From Budorcas taxicolor (taxonomy: Eukaryota > Chordata > Mammalia > Artiodactyla > Bovidae), in the NCBI RefSeq assembly GCF_023091745.1, contig NC_068935.1, positions 62,458,724 through 62,522,723 of the forward strand: a stretch of 64,000 nt of DNA. Direction: 5' to 3'. Shown in pieces: positions 1 through 11,545 of this stretch (the first letter of the stretch is position 1; each line of letters begins with the position of its first letter). The position numbers were made by a program, and so were the translations under genes. The notes below the pieces were generated by a model. The model did no database searches and was not told the DNA's origin. It saw only the letters and a list, made by a program, of their open reading frames with translations.

Positions 1-105
1 TCCAGTATTCTTGCCTGGAAAATCCCATGGACAGAGGAACCTGGTAGGCTCCAGTCCATGGGGTCACAAAGAGTTGGCCACGACTGAGCGACTTCATTTC
101 ACTTC
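1..105 (+). repeat. Ruminant SINE tail (Bov-A2/ART2 type), cut by window edge
   Basis: The 3' half of a ruminant SINE: the BovB-derived body runs from the 'tccagtattcttgcctgg' block through 'cagtccatggggtcacaaag' to the 'gactgagcgactt' end. It lies in ABCD1 intron 7. The tRNA-like head would be left of the window. Confidence 0.85.
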
Positions 106-1481
106 TCTTCCTCCTGGCCTGCTGGGGCCCCTTTTGCTCACCCGGGGAGCGCTCCCCTCCACCTGGGCTCCACATGTGCCCCTGAGTGCCTGGGGTCCCC
201 AAGGCTGGCTGTTACACCCCGTTAGCATCAAGTTCAGCTGTGACAGTAACAGAACTACCCACCAACAGTGGCTCAGATCATTTACGAGTTTATCTTACTG
301 GGACATAGAAGTCCTGAGGAAGTCAGGCCACAGTTGGCGGGGATTGCCCCACCCCATAAAGGCCCCTGGGTCACTGCTGTATGTGGTCTCCATTCCTGAG
401 GTCACTTCGCAGTCCACGGTGGATGCTATCACATCACATATCCTGGGCCATAGGATAGAGGTGAGGTGGGGGCAATCACTGAGTAAATGCTGTCTTTTAA
501 AGAAAGTTTCAGAAGCTGCCACATGTGTAACACTTAAACGTACACCCCATTGGCCAGGATTCAATTCTGTGGTTAAACCTCCCATCGGGCCAACTTGGGC
601 ATTGAAGTGTTTTTTTTTTTTTTGGTGGGTGGCCACATGCCCTACCAAAAGTTCTAGTTCTCCGGAAAGAGAGTGGAGGGAGCAAGCCAGGAGGCGTTTC
701 TCATGAATCACCCACTTCCCTCCTCATCCAAGGAACTCTCCTGAGCCTTGCTGACATGCTTCTCACTGGGACACACAGGCCTCATCCCAGTGGGTGAGAA
801 GGTTTCCAGAGAGACCCCCAGAGCCATTCTTGGGGCTCTGCCTTGACGGTCTGCTGCCCACTGGCACTTCATTAGCCCCGTTAGGTCCTGTGTGATTTTG
901 CTGGCACCAGAGACTGGGTGGGGCAAACAACAGAAACGTATTGTCTCCCAGTCATGGAGGCCGGATGTCCATGATCCAGGCGTGGGCAAGGTCGGTTCCT
1001 CCTGCTGGCCGTGAGGGAGGGTGTGTTCCAGGCCTCTCTCCTGGGATAGGAGAGGCCGTCTGTGCCCTGTGTCTTCACGTCATCTTTCCTTCATGTGTGT
1101 CTGCATCTCCAAGTGTCCCCTTTTATAAGGACACAGTCCCATTGGATTAGGACCACCCTCGTGACCTCCCTTTAACTCAACCACTCCTAAGAAGACCCAG
1201 TGTCCACATGCGGTGGGTGGCATCCTCAGGGCCTGCAGGTGAGGACTGCCCGGTGTCTATTGGAGGAAATGTGTGTAAATCTGGACCGAGTCCTTTTGGA
1301 CTAATACAGTGTCCGCAGACGTCCCCAGTGGCCGACCTTTCCCTGCCATATTCTGCTCTCACTTGTGTCTGTAGCCCTTTGAGCAACCCCAAGCCTTCCC
1401 ACCACACCCACCATGCCCGGGTCCTTCTGCAGATGCTGCCCAGCTCTCTTGAACTGAACATCAACCCTTGTCCTGTGCCAG
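106..1481. other. ABCD1 intron 7 (3' part), no gene seen
   Basis: GC-rich intronic sequence with no coding signal apart from shadow frames. A T-run lies near 609-623. It ends in a pyrimidine-containing tract and AG at 1480-1481, just before the next ABCD1 exon. Confidence 0.6.
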
Positions 1482-2231
<750 letters not shown>

Positions 2232-3155
2232 CCGAGGGCCCTGGCTCTCTCTTACTTGGCCCTTGGCCCCCCTCCACCCCCACCCCAACCCTCGGATCAC
2301 GTGAAGGAGACAGAGTGCCTGCGCAACCCAGCCCCATGCCCCCCCACCCCCCGCCACATGCTTCACCATCCTCCCAGGCCTCCCAGGGGACCACCCACAA
2401 AACCTGTGCCCCCTTCCTGGGGACCTGAGCGAGGGGAAGGGAGAGCAGCCAGAGGCGCACCCTACTGCCAGCAGCAGCCTGGGCCTTGGAGCCCTGGGGG
2501 TTGCCAGGCAGCACCTCCCAAGGCTGCAGCTCATCACTCTTGGCTTTGCAGTCCCTCGGAGACATCATGGCCCATGCCTCTATTGCCATCATCCCAGGGA
2601 CCCAGCAAGGCTCCCATCCCCTGGGATGCCCTTTTTGCTGTAAAAACAGCCAAGTGAGACCCTCAGAATGAGACACAGCCCCTCATTCGTGGCCCCCCCC
2701 TCCACCCGTCATTCTGTAGAATCCACAAGGAAAAGAATTGCACAGCTTTTCCTACCGAGCCATAATAAGAATGTAGCCCCATCCCTCCCCGCTTCTCCAA
2801 GCTAATTTATTGGATTCCTGTTTGTAGACATCTCCATTGCCAGCGGGAACACCCGGTCAGCCAGCCCCTGGCCCGCCCACCACCCCACCAGCTTACACTG
2901 CCGACCACCAGAGTGTGGGTGGGGGAGGGCTGGCCCCAGGGGCGACGGACCCTGGGGCCGCCAGGCATGAGGGCACCGTGGTGCCCAGTCTAGTGCCAAA
3001 GAGGGGTCAGCAGGGAAGCTGTGTCCACAAAGGCAGCCTCGACCTGAGAGGGAGACCCCCACTGCCGCCATGCCGCCGTGTGCCTTTTGGGCCCTCAGCC
3101 CTGGGGTCAGGGAGCCTCCCTGAGTTCCTCAGTAAAGACCTGCCGTGGAAAGTGC
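2232..3155 (+). other. ABCD1: ABCD1 3' UTR
   Basis: GC-rich non-coding sequence after the stop, up to a candidate poly(A) signal at 3131. The length of about 0.9 kb is close to the roughly 1 kb 3' UTR expected for ABCD1. The exact cleavage site is inferred. Confidence 0.65.
3131..3136 (+). terminator. ABCD1: Candidate ABCD1 poly(A) signal (AGTAAA)
   Basis: The variant hexamer AGTAAA lies about 0.9 kb after the stop, followed by a GT-rich stretch. No AATAAA lies between the stop and this point. There is an imperfect AATAAG at 2763, which I judged weaker. Confidence 0.5.
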
Positions 3156-3774
3156 ACTCTTGCCTCCCAGCCTCTCTGTCCACATGGGGGCTTGATTGGG
3201 GGAGAGGCAGGAGGGGCAGCTGTGGGCCTGAGTGAGGGGCAACCTTGGTGGCCCACCTGCAGCCAAAGATGCTGGCCTACACATCCTCTGGACCCAGCTG
3301 TGGCAAGGAGGCATCTGTAATATCTCCCAAAAATGATGTTTAAGCCCAAAGAGGACCCTGGACCCTGTGCCAGGGAAGAGGAAGGGGCTGAGGCCTGGTC
3401 CATGCATGAGAAGCTTCGAGAGAGATATCAAGCAGCGGACTGGTGGGGGACACAGAGGAACAAGAGTCCTGAGCCAACCAGCCCAAGGGAAGCGGGACAT
3501 GGCTTCCAGACCTTGTAGGAGTGGGAGACGCTTGTGCCACATGCGAAGCGCAGGGGGAAGGGAGGGGCCAAGGCCTTGCTTAAAGAGCTTGGACTTACTC
3601 TGGAAGCAGGATGGAGATAACATGGGAGCTCTGCTTCAAGAGGCTGAGTGGAGGGAGGCAAGAACACCACACCTGGCCCTTATCCCCTGCTGGTGGGGCC
3701 GGAAACGGGGCAGCCATGGTGGGCAAGAGGGTGGTGGGTCTGCGAAAGCTGGGCACGGAGTTCCCACGTGACCC
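3156..3774. other. Intergenic spacer, nothing recognised
   Basis: GC-rich unique-looking sequence between the ABCD1 3' end and the first L1 remnant. The open frames here are short, have no splice support and resemble nothing I know. Confidence 0.5.
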
Positions 3775-4150
3775 AGCACTTCCACTCAGAGGTTTAGACC
3801 CAGAGAATGGAAACTAGATGTTCAGTCATAAACCTTTACACATGAATATTCTTCACAGTACTGTTGATGGTAATCCAAAGTGGAAACAACTGGAATGTCT
3901 ATCAACAGATGAATGCACAAGCAAAATGTGGTCTCTCCATACAATAGAGTATTATTCCACTTACCAAGTAGACTGATGGCTGCCAGGAGCTGGGGAGTGA
4001 CTGCTAAATGGGCTCAGTTTTCCTTTTTGGGGGTAATAAGAATGTTCTAGATCTGTAGAGGCCATGGTTGTAGATACTGTCCATCTGCTAAATGCCAACA
4101 AAGTATGCACTTTAAAAGGCATGCCTTTATGTGAATTGTACCTAGAAAAA
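3775..4150 (+). repeat. Old L1 3' end fragment
   Basis: Matches the familiar 3' UTR text of mammalian L1: 'gtggaaacaactggaatgtc', 'tatcaacagatgaatg', 'caatagagtattattcc', then the weaker distal part with 'ttaaaaggcatgcc'. Diverged and truncated. Confidence 0.65.
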
Positions 4151-4185
4151 TAGATGATATAGACACTGATCCTAAAGAGGTAGAA

Positions 4186-4260
4186 GTGATGGATGACTGA
4201 TAGATAATAGAGATGATAGATTGATGATGATGATGGGTGGATGGATGGATAATAGGTGGA
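4186..4260. repeat. (GATG/GATA)n simple repeat
   Basis: Degenerate tetranucleotide run made of GATA, GATG and GGAT units. Confidence 0.8.
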
Positions 4261-4369
4261 GGGATACAGAGAGACATAGATAAGGAGCACACTGCTTGAC
4301 AACCCAGGCTGGATGTGCTGAGGCCTGAAACCCCAGATGGATTAGAGAGTAATTAGAAATCAACAGGGG

Positions 4370-4495
4370 GACTTCCCTGGCAGTCCAGTGGTGAAGGCTC
4401 TGCACTTCCACTGCAGAGGGCCTGGGTTCAATCCCTGCTTGGGAGAACTTAAGATCTCACATGTGCATGCCACACAGGGCAGCCAAAAAAATAAA
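4370..4495 (+). repeat. CHR-type tRNA-derived SINE
   Basis: Starts 'gacttccctggcagtccag', has a B-box-like 'ggttcaatccctg', and ends in an A-rich tail near 4484-4494. This is the cetartiodactyl tRNA-Glu-derived SINE type. Confidence 0.85.
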
Positions 4496-5689
4496 CGGAT
4501 GGGGGTGACACAGCTCAAACTCCGGGGCAGGAAAGGGGTTGGGTGAGACTCAAGGTGATGGTTGGGTGGCCGGGTGGGTGGTGGCACCTGCTGAAGAAAG
4601 GACAGGTCAAAGAGAAGGTGCTCTGCCCAATGACTGCTTGCTGGCCTTGGGCCTACAGCCCCGGCAGAAGGCACGACTGGAGGTGATGAGCAGGCAGTTA
4701 GCACTAGGAGGGTGCAGCTGGCTGAGAGCTCCAGGCTGGAGGTCCTCTGAGGGGGCATTGGCCAGCAGAGAAGCAGCGTGGGCAGGAGGTGCCTTGGTCT
4801 CTTATCTGGGAAACAGGAGGCAGATTGCGTTTTATCTGAGATTTGAGGTTAGGAGTTGTTCCTGATCCTGGGAGAGCTAACAATTCAGAGGTTTAGGAGT
4901 CGTTCCCCTGTCTCTTGCAAAGATTATGCAAGTTGTCCCTACTTGACAATAAACCCTTTTTTTTTTTTTTTCAACTTACAAAGCTAGAATGGTTCTGTGG
5001 TCTGCCACCAAACCCTAATTGATATCGATGGAAAGAGACATACCCAGTGAATATCACTCAAAAGGAAGTTAATGGAAAGAAGTTAACTTTGGACAAAGGG
5101 CACAAATCATTACTAGAAATTCAAGAGGTTGCTGCCCAATGATTAAAGAAGTAATCCATTGAGAAGCACTAACCATTCTGAAGGTGTGTGTGTAGCTGCC
5201 TAAAGACAGAGCCTCAAATGTACATCAAACAAAAAAAGTAGCAGGAAAAGGAAAAATCAATAAATTAGTAAATTCACCACAGTAAGTCACACTACCCCTC
5301 ACTCCAATTGGTAGCTCAAGCAGACAAAAGGGGGAAGAATGTAGCACCAATTGAACAAGCTTGATTAACAGATACATGAAAACTAGGGAGTACACACTTC
5401 AAGTTCACTTTGAACACTACTAAAACCCACCATGTTCTCAGCCACAAACAAATCTCAACAAATACTAGAATGAGCATCACACAGAGCATGTTCTCAAACT
5501 GCAATAGAATAAACCCATAAATGGATGATAAAGCTAAAATGAAGTCCTCCCACATTTGACATTTTAAATTTACACAGTTAAATTTAAAAATACACCTCCG
5601 AATAATTTATTTGGTCCAGAAGAATGATAATGAAAATCTAAAAGATGTTAGAACTGAATGACAATGAAGACGTGCAGCATGTAGCTCAA
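4496..5689. other. Intergenic AT-rich sequence, no gene seen
   Basis: No supported gene. It holds a T-run at 4957-4971 and increasingly AT-rich sequence that may be old LINE material too diverged to name. Confidence 0.5.
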
Positions 5690-6150
5690 GTAGGACTTAT
5701 GAGGAAACGTCCAGCTTTAACCTGAGGGAGCTGAACCCTGACACAGGAAGTCAGAAAAACCGCAGCAGAATAAACTCAAAGAAAGCCAAAGGAAGGAACT
5801 CACAAAGACAGTAGAAGTTGATGAAATTGAGAAAAAAACAAAGATGAAACTAAAAGTTCTCTGAAATTAGTAACATAGATAAGGCTCTGTCAAGAAAGAC
5901 GGGCTTTCCTGGTAGCTCAGCTGGTAAAGAATCCGCCTGCAATGCGGGAGACCTGGGTTCACTCCCTGGGTTGAGAAGATACCGTGGAGAAGGGAAAGGC
6001 TACCCACTCTAGTATTATAGAGAATACTGGAGAATTCCATGAAGTGTATGGTCCGTGGGGTCGCAAAGAGTTGGACACAATTGAGCGAGTTTCACTTTCA
6101 CTGACAAGAATGAAAGGAGAGGGTATCCAAATAAATGATGTCAGGAGGGA
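5690..6150 (+). repeat. L1 ORF2 remnant, split by a SINE
   Basis: 5690-5900 resembles L1 ORF2 nucleotide text ('aaactcaaagaaagccaaagg', 'gaaattgagaaaaaaac', 'ctaaaagttctctgaaatt', ending 'tcaagaaagac'). It appears to resume at 6101 ('acaagaatgaaaggagagg') after the SINE at 5901-6100. No open frame survives. Confidence 0.6.
5901..6100 (+). repeat. Bov-A2/ART2-type SINE, full length
   Basis: tRNA-like head (gggctttcctggtagctcag, tgggttcactccctggg) followed by the BovB-derived body (gtccgtggggtcgcaaagag, ttggacacaattgagcgag). It is inserted in an L1 remnant. Confidence 0.9.
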
Positions 6151-6444
6151 AAAGACGTAGAATCACAGCTGCCACGTCCCTCGCCAACGTAATGAGAGGG
6201 TCTGGATAAAGCATGGAAGCGTGCACACCTGTGTAGCCCCTGAAAGGTACTCCTTTTCTGTGGTACATTTATTCCTTTTTTCACTTGTCATCCCCTTACC
6301 ATCACTTTTGCAGTATTTTGAGAAAGCAGAACTAATTTCAAAGTACCGGCCTTTGGTTTTGTTGAAAACAGCATTGAGAGGCAGCTGGCAGCAGAGGCTG
6401 GTTTCCACAAGAATTGGAAGCACCAGATAACTCAGAAGAAATAC

Positions 6445-6492
6445 TGTGTGTATGTGCATGTATGTGTGCGTGTGCGTGTATGTGTGTGTGTC

Positions 6493-6527
<35 letters not shown>
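6445..6527. repeat. (TG)n microsatellite
   Basis: Imperfect TG/CG dinucleotide run, with a perfect stretch of about 15 TG units near its right end. Confidence 0.95.
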
Positions 6528-6529
<2 letters not shown>

Positions 6530-6599
6530 GGGTGGAGAACAGGAGGATCCATTGAGAGTCTGTGTAACTAGATCATATGTATTTCAATTATATACATAA

Positions 6600-6634
6600 A
6601 TTATATATATATATATACATATATGTATATATAA
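6600..6634. repeat. (AT)n microsatellite
   Basis: Alternating AT run with two short interruptions. Confidence 0.9.
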
Positions 6635-6689
6635 AGCTGCTAGATTCTCACATCTTTGTCCCACCTCATGCAGAAGAGCTGACTTTACT

Positions 6690-7110
6690 CTCTGGTGAGT
6701 TAGAAAGGGTCTGTGGAAATGCAAATTAAAGTCAGAGTGATATATGGAATTTAGAAAGATGGTAATGATAACCCTGTATGCGAGACAGCAAAAGAGACAC
6801 AGATGTATAGAACAGTCTTTTGGACTCTGTGGGAGAGGGCGAGGGTGGGATGATTTGGGAGAATGGCATTGAAACATGTATAATATCATATGAAACGAAT
6901 CGCCAGTCCGGGTTCGATGCATGGTACAGGATGCTTGGGGCTGGTGCACTGGGATGACCCAGAGGGATGGTACGGGGAGGTAGGTGGGAGGGGGGTTCAG
7001 GATGGGGAACACGTGTACATCCGTGGTGGATTCATGTTGATGTATGGCAAAATCAATACAATATTGTAAAGTAATTAACCTCCAATTAAAATAAATAAAC
7101 ATATTTTTTT
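6690..7110 (+). repeat. Ruminant L1 3' end
   Basis: Holds the ruminant L1 3' UTR text: 'gacacagatgtatagaac', 'ttcaggatggggaacacg', 'gattcatgttgatgtatgg' and the terminal 'caatattgtaaagtaatta' followed by 'cctccaattaaaataaataa'. It is 5'-truncated, and its left border is uncertain. Confidence 0.7.
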
Positions 7111-7130
7111 AAAAGATAAAGTCACAGTGA

Positions 7131-7248
7131 GGACTTCCTTAGGGGCCCAGTGGTTAAGACTGTGCTTCCAATGCAGGCAATGTGGGTTCAGTCCCTGCTC
7201 GGGGAAGTAAGATCCCATATGCCATACAGCACGGTCAAAAAAAAAAAA
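7131..7248 (+). repeat. CHR-type SINE with target-site duplication
   Basis: tRNA-derived head 'ggacttccttaggggcccag' with B-box-like 'gggttcagtccctg' and an A-tail. 'cacagtgag' flanks both sides (about 7123 and 7251), as expected of LINE-driven insertion. Confidence 0.85.
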
Positions 7249-7299
7249 GCCACAGTGAGATATCGTTTTAGTCCCATGCACTGACTGAAAGAAATGAAA

Positions 7300-7466
7300 A
7301 AGGCAGAGGAGAAGGGGGCGACAGAGGATGAGATGGTTGGATAGCATCACTGACTCACTGGACATGAGTTTGAGCACACTCAGGAAGATAGTGAAGGACA
7401 GGGAAGCCTGGTGTGCTGCAGTCCATGGGGTCCCAAAGAATCAAGGCTTAGCAACTGAAAAATGAC
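7300..7466 (+). repeat. BovB LINE 3' fragment
   Basis: Matches the BovB 3' end: 'gaggatgagatggttggata', 'ggacatgagtttgagcac', 'gtgctgcagtccatggggtc'. Confidence 0.8.
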
Positions 7467-8160
7467 AAAAAGTCAGACAATGCCACGTGTTGGCAGTGAT
7501 CTGGAGTAGCAAGAACTCACACACTGTGGGGGAGATATAAACTAGTACAATCACTCTGGAAAACAATTTGGCATTATCTAGTAGAATTGCCTGAAAAATC
7601 TCATGGACAGAGGAGCCTGGCAGGCTACAGTCCATGGGGTCGCAAGGGTTGGACACGACTTAGCAACTAAACCCCAGTGGAATCGAAGATGTACATATTT
7701 ACAACCTGACAATGTCACTCCTGAGTGTATCCTATAGAAAGCCTTTCACAAATACACCAGATTATGTGTACAGATCATTCACAACTGCCTTATTTATAAT
7801 AAGCAAAAGCCAAGGAAAAGAAAAAAGTAGGTGTCCATTAACAGGAGAACAATGTTACAGTCATATGATGGAAAACTATTCAGCAATAAAAATGAATAAA
7901 CTCTAGCTATATGTTTCAAACTTGGGTTCATGTCACTAATGTAATATGAAACTAAAGCAACAAGTTACAGAAAAATACATCCAGTATGACCCCATTTATA
8001 TAAATTCCAAAAATATAAAACCAAACTATGTATATTGTTTAAGGATTATCCATATTTGGGCCAAGTACAAAGAAAAGTAAGGATAGCGCTTGCTTCTGTC
8101 AAGGGAGGAGGAGGATATATGGGGGCTTCAGAGTCACTGGTAATGTTGCCCTCCAGTTGA
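7467..8160 (+). repeat. Old L1 3' region, interrupted by a SINE fragment
   Basis: L1-type 3' sequence ('actctggaaaacaatttggc', 'attcacaactgccttattta', 'gatggaaaactattcagc'). A ruminant SINE tail breaks it at 7583-7672. Left and right borders are approximate. Confidence 0.6.
7583..7672 (+). repeat. Truncated ruminant SINE tail
   Basis: BovB-derived SINE body only ('gacagaggagcctggcaggc', 'agtccatggggtcgcaagg'), without a tRNA head. Confidence 0.85.
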
Positions 8161-8214
8161 CACTGGGGACATATGTGTAGTAACAGGATACAATGAACAG
8201 AGTAAAATGGCCTC

Positions 8215-9283
8215 CTACAGAATGAGAGAAAATATTTATGTCATATAGCTGATAAAGGGTTAATACTTAGAATACACAAAGAACTCTGACAACTCAACAA
8301 CAACAGATCAAATTACCTGATTAAAAATTGTGCAAAGGACTTGAATAGACATTTCTCCAAAGGTGATATACAAATGGCCCACAAGCCTATGAAAACATAC
8401 TCAACATCACTAATCAAGAAATGTAAATCAAAACCACAATAAAATACTTCACACCCATTAGAATGGTTACTACTAAAAAAAACACAGAAACCATCAAATA
8501 GTGGCAAGAGTGTAGAAAAATTAGAAGCCTTGCACACTGCTGATGGGATTGTAAAGTGGTGTAAGCTGCCATAAAAAAAATATGGTCTGGAAGTTCTCCA
8601 AAAAAGCAAACAAAACTACCAATAGCGTTCCCACTTCTGAGTATATATCCAAAAGAACTGAAAGTAGACCTATATACATATCCATGTTCTATTCACATGC
8701 AGCACTATCCACAATAGCCAAGAGGCAGAAGCAAGCTGAATGTCCACTGACAGATGAATAGATGAACAAAATGTAGTCTATACGCAAAATGGAAGGGAAT
8801 CCAACCAGATGCTATAACATGGGTAGCCCTAGATGACATTATGTTATGTGAAATAAGCCAGTCACAAAAGAGAAATACACGATTCCACCTATGTGAGGGC
8901 TTCCTCAGTGGTTCATAGGTAAAGAATCTGCCTGCAATGCAGGAGCCGCAGGAGACACAGGTTTGATCCCTGGGTTGGGAAGATCCCCTGGAGAAGGAAA
9001 TGGCAACCCACTCCAGTATTATTGCCTGGAGAGTCCCATGGACAGAGGAGCCTGGTGGGATATGGTCCTTGGGGTTGCAAAGAATCGGACATGACTGAAG
9101 TGACTTAGCACATATGCACCTAGGTGAGGTACCTAGAGTAGTCAGATTCATAGACATAGAAAGTATAATGGTGGGTGCCAGGGGCTGGGGAAAAGGAGGT
9201 GTGTTTAATGGATATAGTATTTCAGTTTTGCAAGATGAAAAAGTTCTGGAAATCTGTTTCATAACAATGTGAGTATACTTAAC
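8215..9283 (+). repeat. L1 3' end, interrupted by a SINE
   Basis: L1 ORF2 tail and 3' UTR text: 'agaacacacaa'-like 'agaatacacaaagaactct', 'aatagacatttctccaaag', 'tgcagcactatccacaatag', and later 'tggtgggtgccaggggctgg'. A complete SINE sits at 8897-9116. All frames are broken. Confidence 0.75.
8897..9116 (+). repeat. Bov-A2/ART2-type SINE with 12-nt target duplication
   Basis: Full-length head and body. It is flanked by 'cacctatgtgag' on the left and 'cacctaggtgag' on the right, one mismatch in 12, which marks an insertion into the older L1. Confidence 0.9.
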
Positions 9284-9329
9284 ACTGCTGCTGCTGCTAA
9301 GTCACTTCAGTCGTGTACTGATACGTAAA

Positions 9330-10137
9330 CAAAAATGGTTAAGATGGTAAACTTTATACAATGCATTCTTTTACCACAATACAAAAAACTGACTCAAAAA
9401 GAAACAGAAAACCTGAACAGTCCCACAATTATTAAAGACACTGCTAATTTAAAATGTATGAATAGAGGTGCTGGTGGCTGCAAAAACAAGGAAGGCCTAG
9501 ATCATTTTATAGATGAATTCTACCAAGCCTTCAAGGAACTGATAACCCTTGTATTAGATAATTTGTTCCAGGGAACAGAAAAAGAGGAAATGCTCCAAAA
9601 ACAGTAACAAAACCAATCCAGCCAATACACCATGACAAATTTGAGTTTAGTCCGAAAAACACAAGAGTAAGCATTTCTTTGAAAGAAGGGTTTAAAATTA
9701 CAAAATCAATTAACATAATTTACCACATTAACTGATGAGAGGAGGAAAATTCTATCATTGATCGACTCAGTCCATTCAGGAAAAATATTTGATAACATTC
9801 ATCATATGGAAAACTAGGACTGGAAGGGAACTTCCTTAATCTCATAAAGGTGTCTATAAACACCCCCTGCAAGCATCATAATTAATGATGAAATCTTAAT
9901 AATATTCTCTTTGCTTCCATTCAACCTTGTACTGTCTAGGGAAATAAAGTGAGGAAAAGAAATTGTACTTAAAAAGACTGAAAAGAAACCAAACACTCAT
10001 TCCTTGTGGAAGGTATGATTGTGTAAGTAGAAAACCAAGAAGAGTCCACAAAAAAAGAATCCAGAAAGAATTATTAGACTTCATGCAAGCATTTATGAAA
10101 TTACTTGATACAAAATCCATATACCGGAAGTAGACAA
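9330..10137 (+). repeat. L1 ORF2 (reverse transcriptase region) remnant
   Basis: A 90-residue open stretch at 9335-9607 resembles the ORF2 segment before the RT core (DEFYQAFKELI). It is followed by 'aaaatcaattaacataattt' and 'accacattaactgatgagag', typical of L1 ORF2. It is degenerate and codes for no protein. Confidence 0.65.
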
Positions 10138-10247
10138 CCACTTCCCTGGTGGTCCAGTGATTGAGACTCCACTCTTTCAGTGCCGGGTTCGATCCCTGGT
10201 CAGGGAACTAAGATCCCACATGACACATGGTGTGGCCAAAAAACCCA
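10138..10247 (+). repeat. CHR-type SINE
   Basis: tRNA-derived SINE with 'cttccctggtggtccagtg' and 'ggttcgatccctggtcaggg'. It splits the surrounding L1 remnant. Confidence 0.85.
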
Positions 10248-10249
10248 CC

Positions 10250-10690
10250 AAAATCCATACACTGAAGTCCACTGTGTTTCCTTTGTTGTACACCTGAAAC
10301 TAACAAAACATTGTAAATCAGCTAACTTCAATTTTTTAAAAACCAGTTGTGCTTCTATGTACCAGCAACACAGTCAGAAAGTGAATTTTTTAAAAATGAT
10401 ACCATTTCTAATGGCATCAAATAATAAATAAATCTAACATGAGATGTGCAAGTCCTTAGGGGAAAATGTATTCAAATGATGTTAGTAAGTAGAGAGAGGT
10501 GACATGGTTAGAGATGGAGAAATGATATTTTAGAGGTGATTAGTCTAGAAAAGGATTCAAAATTCAACAAAATCTCCATTTACCTGCTCAAAAAAGTACC
10601 AACAGTTTTTCCTGGAACTTGACAAGCTGATTTGAAAATTCTAAAACTTTCTATGGGCAGGGGGAAGGACGGTCCTTCCAGTCTTGAAAT
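10250..10690 (+). repeat. L1 ORF2 remnant, continued
   Basis: Continues the L1 after the SINE ('accagttgtgcttctatgta', 'ccagcaacacagtcagaaag'). Diverged; the right border is uncertain. Confidence 0.55.
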
Positions 10691-11269
10691 GCAGAGACAT
10701 CTGCATTTTTTTTTGTCTCTGCTTCCAGTCTTAGTGTCCAGAGACCCTTGCCCCATCACTCTGCCAGCAGCCTGCCCCGCCCAGAGATTATAGATCCCAC
10801 CCTTCTAAGCCCTTCCATCCTAGGCCCCTTCTTGGGCATTTGGCCTTCCACCTTGGAGATGAAAGTTGTAGACGGAAACAACTCATTGAGCACCCACACT
10901 CCAAATCTGCTGGATGTTCAGGTTCTGGGTGGCTCACCTCCCTTGACACCCTGGTCTCCCAAGTTTCCTCCTGTGACCCTCACTCACCCCCAGAGCTCAT
11001 CACCCCAAGCCAAGCTTCTCAGGCTAAGACCTCACCGGCTCCATTGGCCACCTTCTTCTGCCTTGTGGAACCCCAACCCCGTCCTCCCCTCCACTGGCAG
11101 TCCTGTTCTCTAGGGATCTCCTGGGTTCTCCTGCCTTCACCACCTCAACCAACTTGATTTCCAGGTTGGAGGAAATGCTCTGTGGGCGTGTCAACTGCAG
11201 GCTTGGCCTCAGGCAGATCCCCTCTCCCCTGCTGCCCAATGCCTGCTTCCTACTTCAGGGCCTCATGGC
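10691..11269. other. Intergenic, unique-looking, no gene seen
   Basis: The sequence becomes GC-richer. Open frames of 100-120 codons on the + strand have no start context, splice or family support. Confidence 0.5.
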
Positions 11270-11480
11270 CTGATAGTTAAGGGTAGCGGCCCATGGTTGA
11301 CTCTTGGCCTGGCCACTTACAAGCCATGTGATTTGGTGCAAGTTCCTTAACCTCGCTTGCCTCAGTTTCCCCACCTGTGAACCAGGGAAAATAACTGCAA
11401 CCCCCTCCAGGGTCATTGGAAGGACTGAATGAATTCACATACACCAAACACTGAGACCAGCCCTTGTTCACTGGAGGACA
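11270..11480 (+). repeat. MIR SINE
   Basis: Classic MIR core: 'ttggcctggccacttacaag', 'tgtgatttggtgcaagttcc' and 'cctcagtttccccacctgtg'. Confidence 0.85.
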
Positions 11481-11545
11481 ACAGTAGGGGTAAGACCATG
11501 TGGTTCAAGGTCAGCTGAAACCTCACTTCCTCTGTGAAGCTCTCC

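Noticed and set aside
10138..10247. tRNA genes suggested by A/B-box-like sequences (also at 4370, 5901, 7131, 8897, 61017 and others)
   Set aside because: These are heads of tRNA-derived SINEs with SINE bodies or A-tails; none folds as a complete tRNA by eye.
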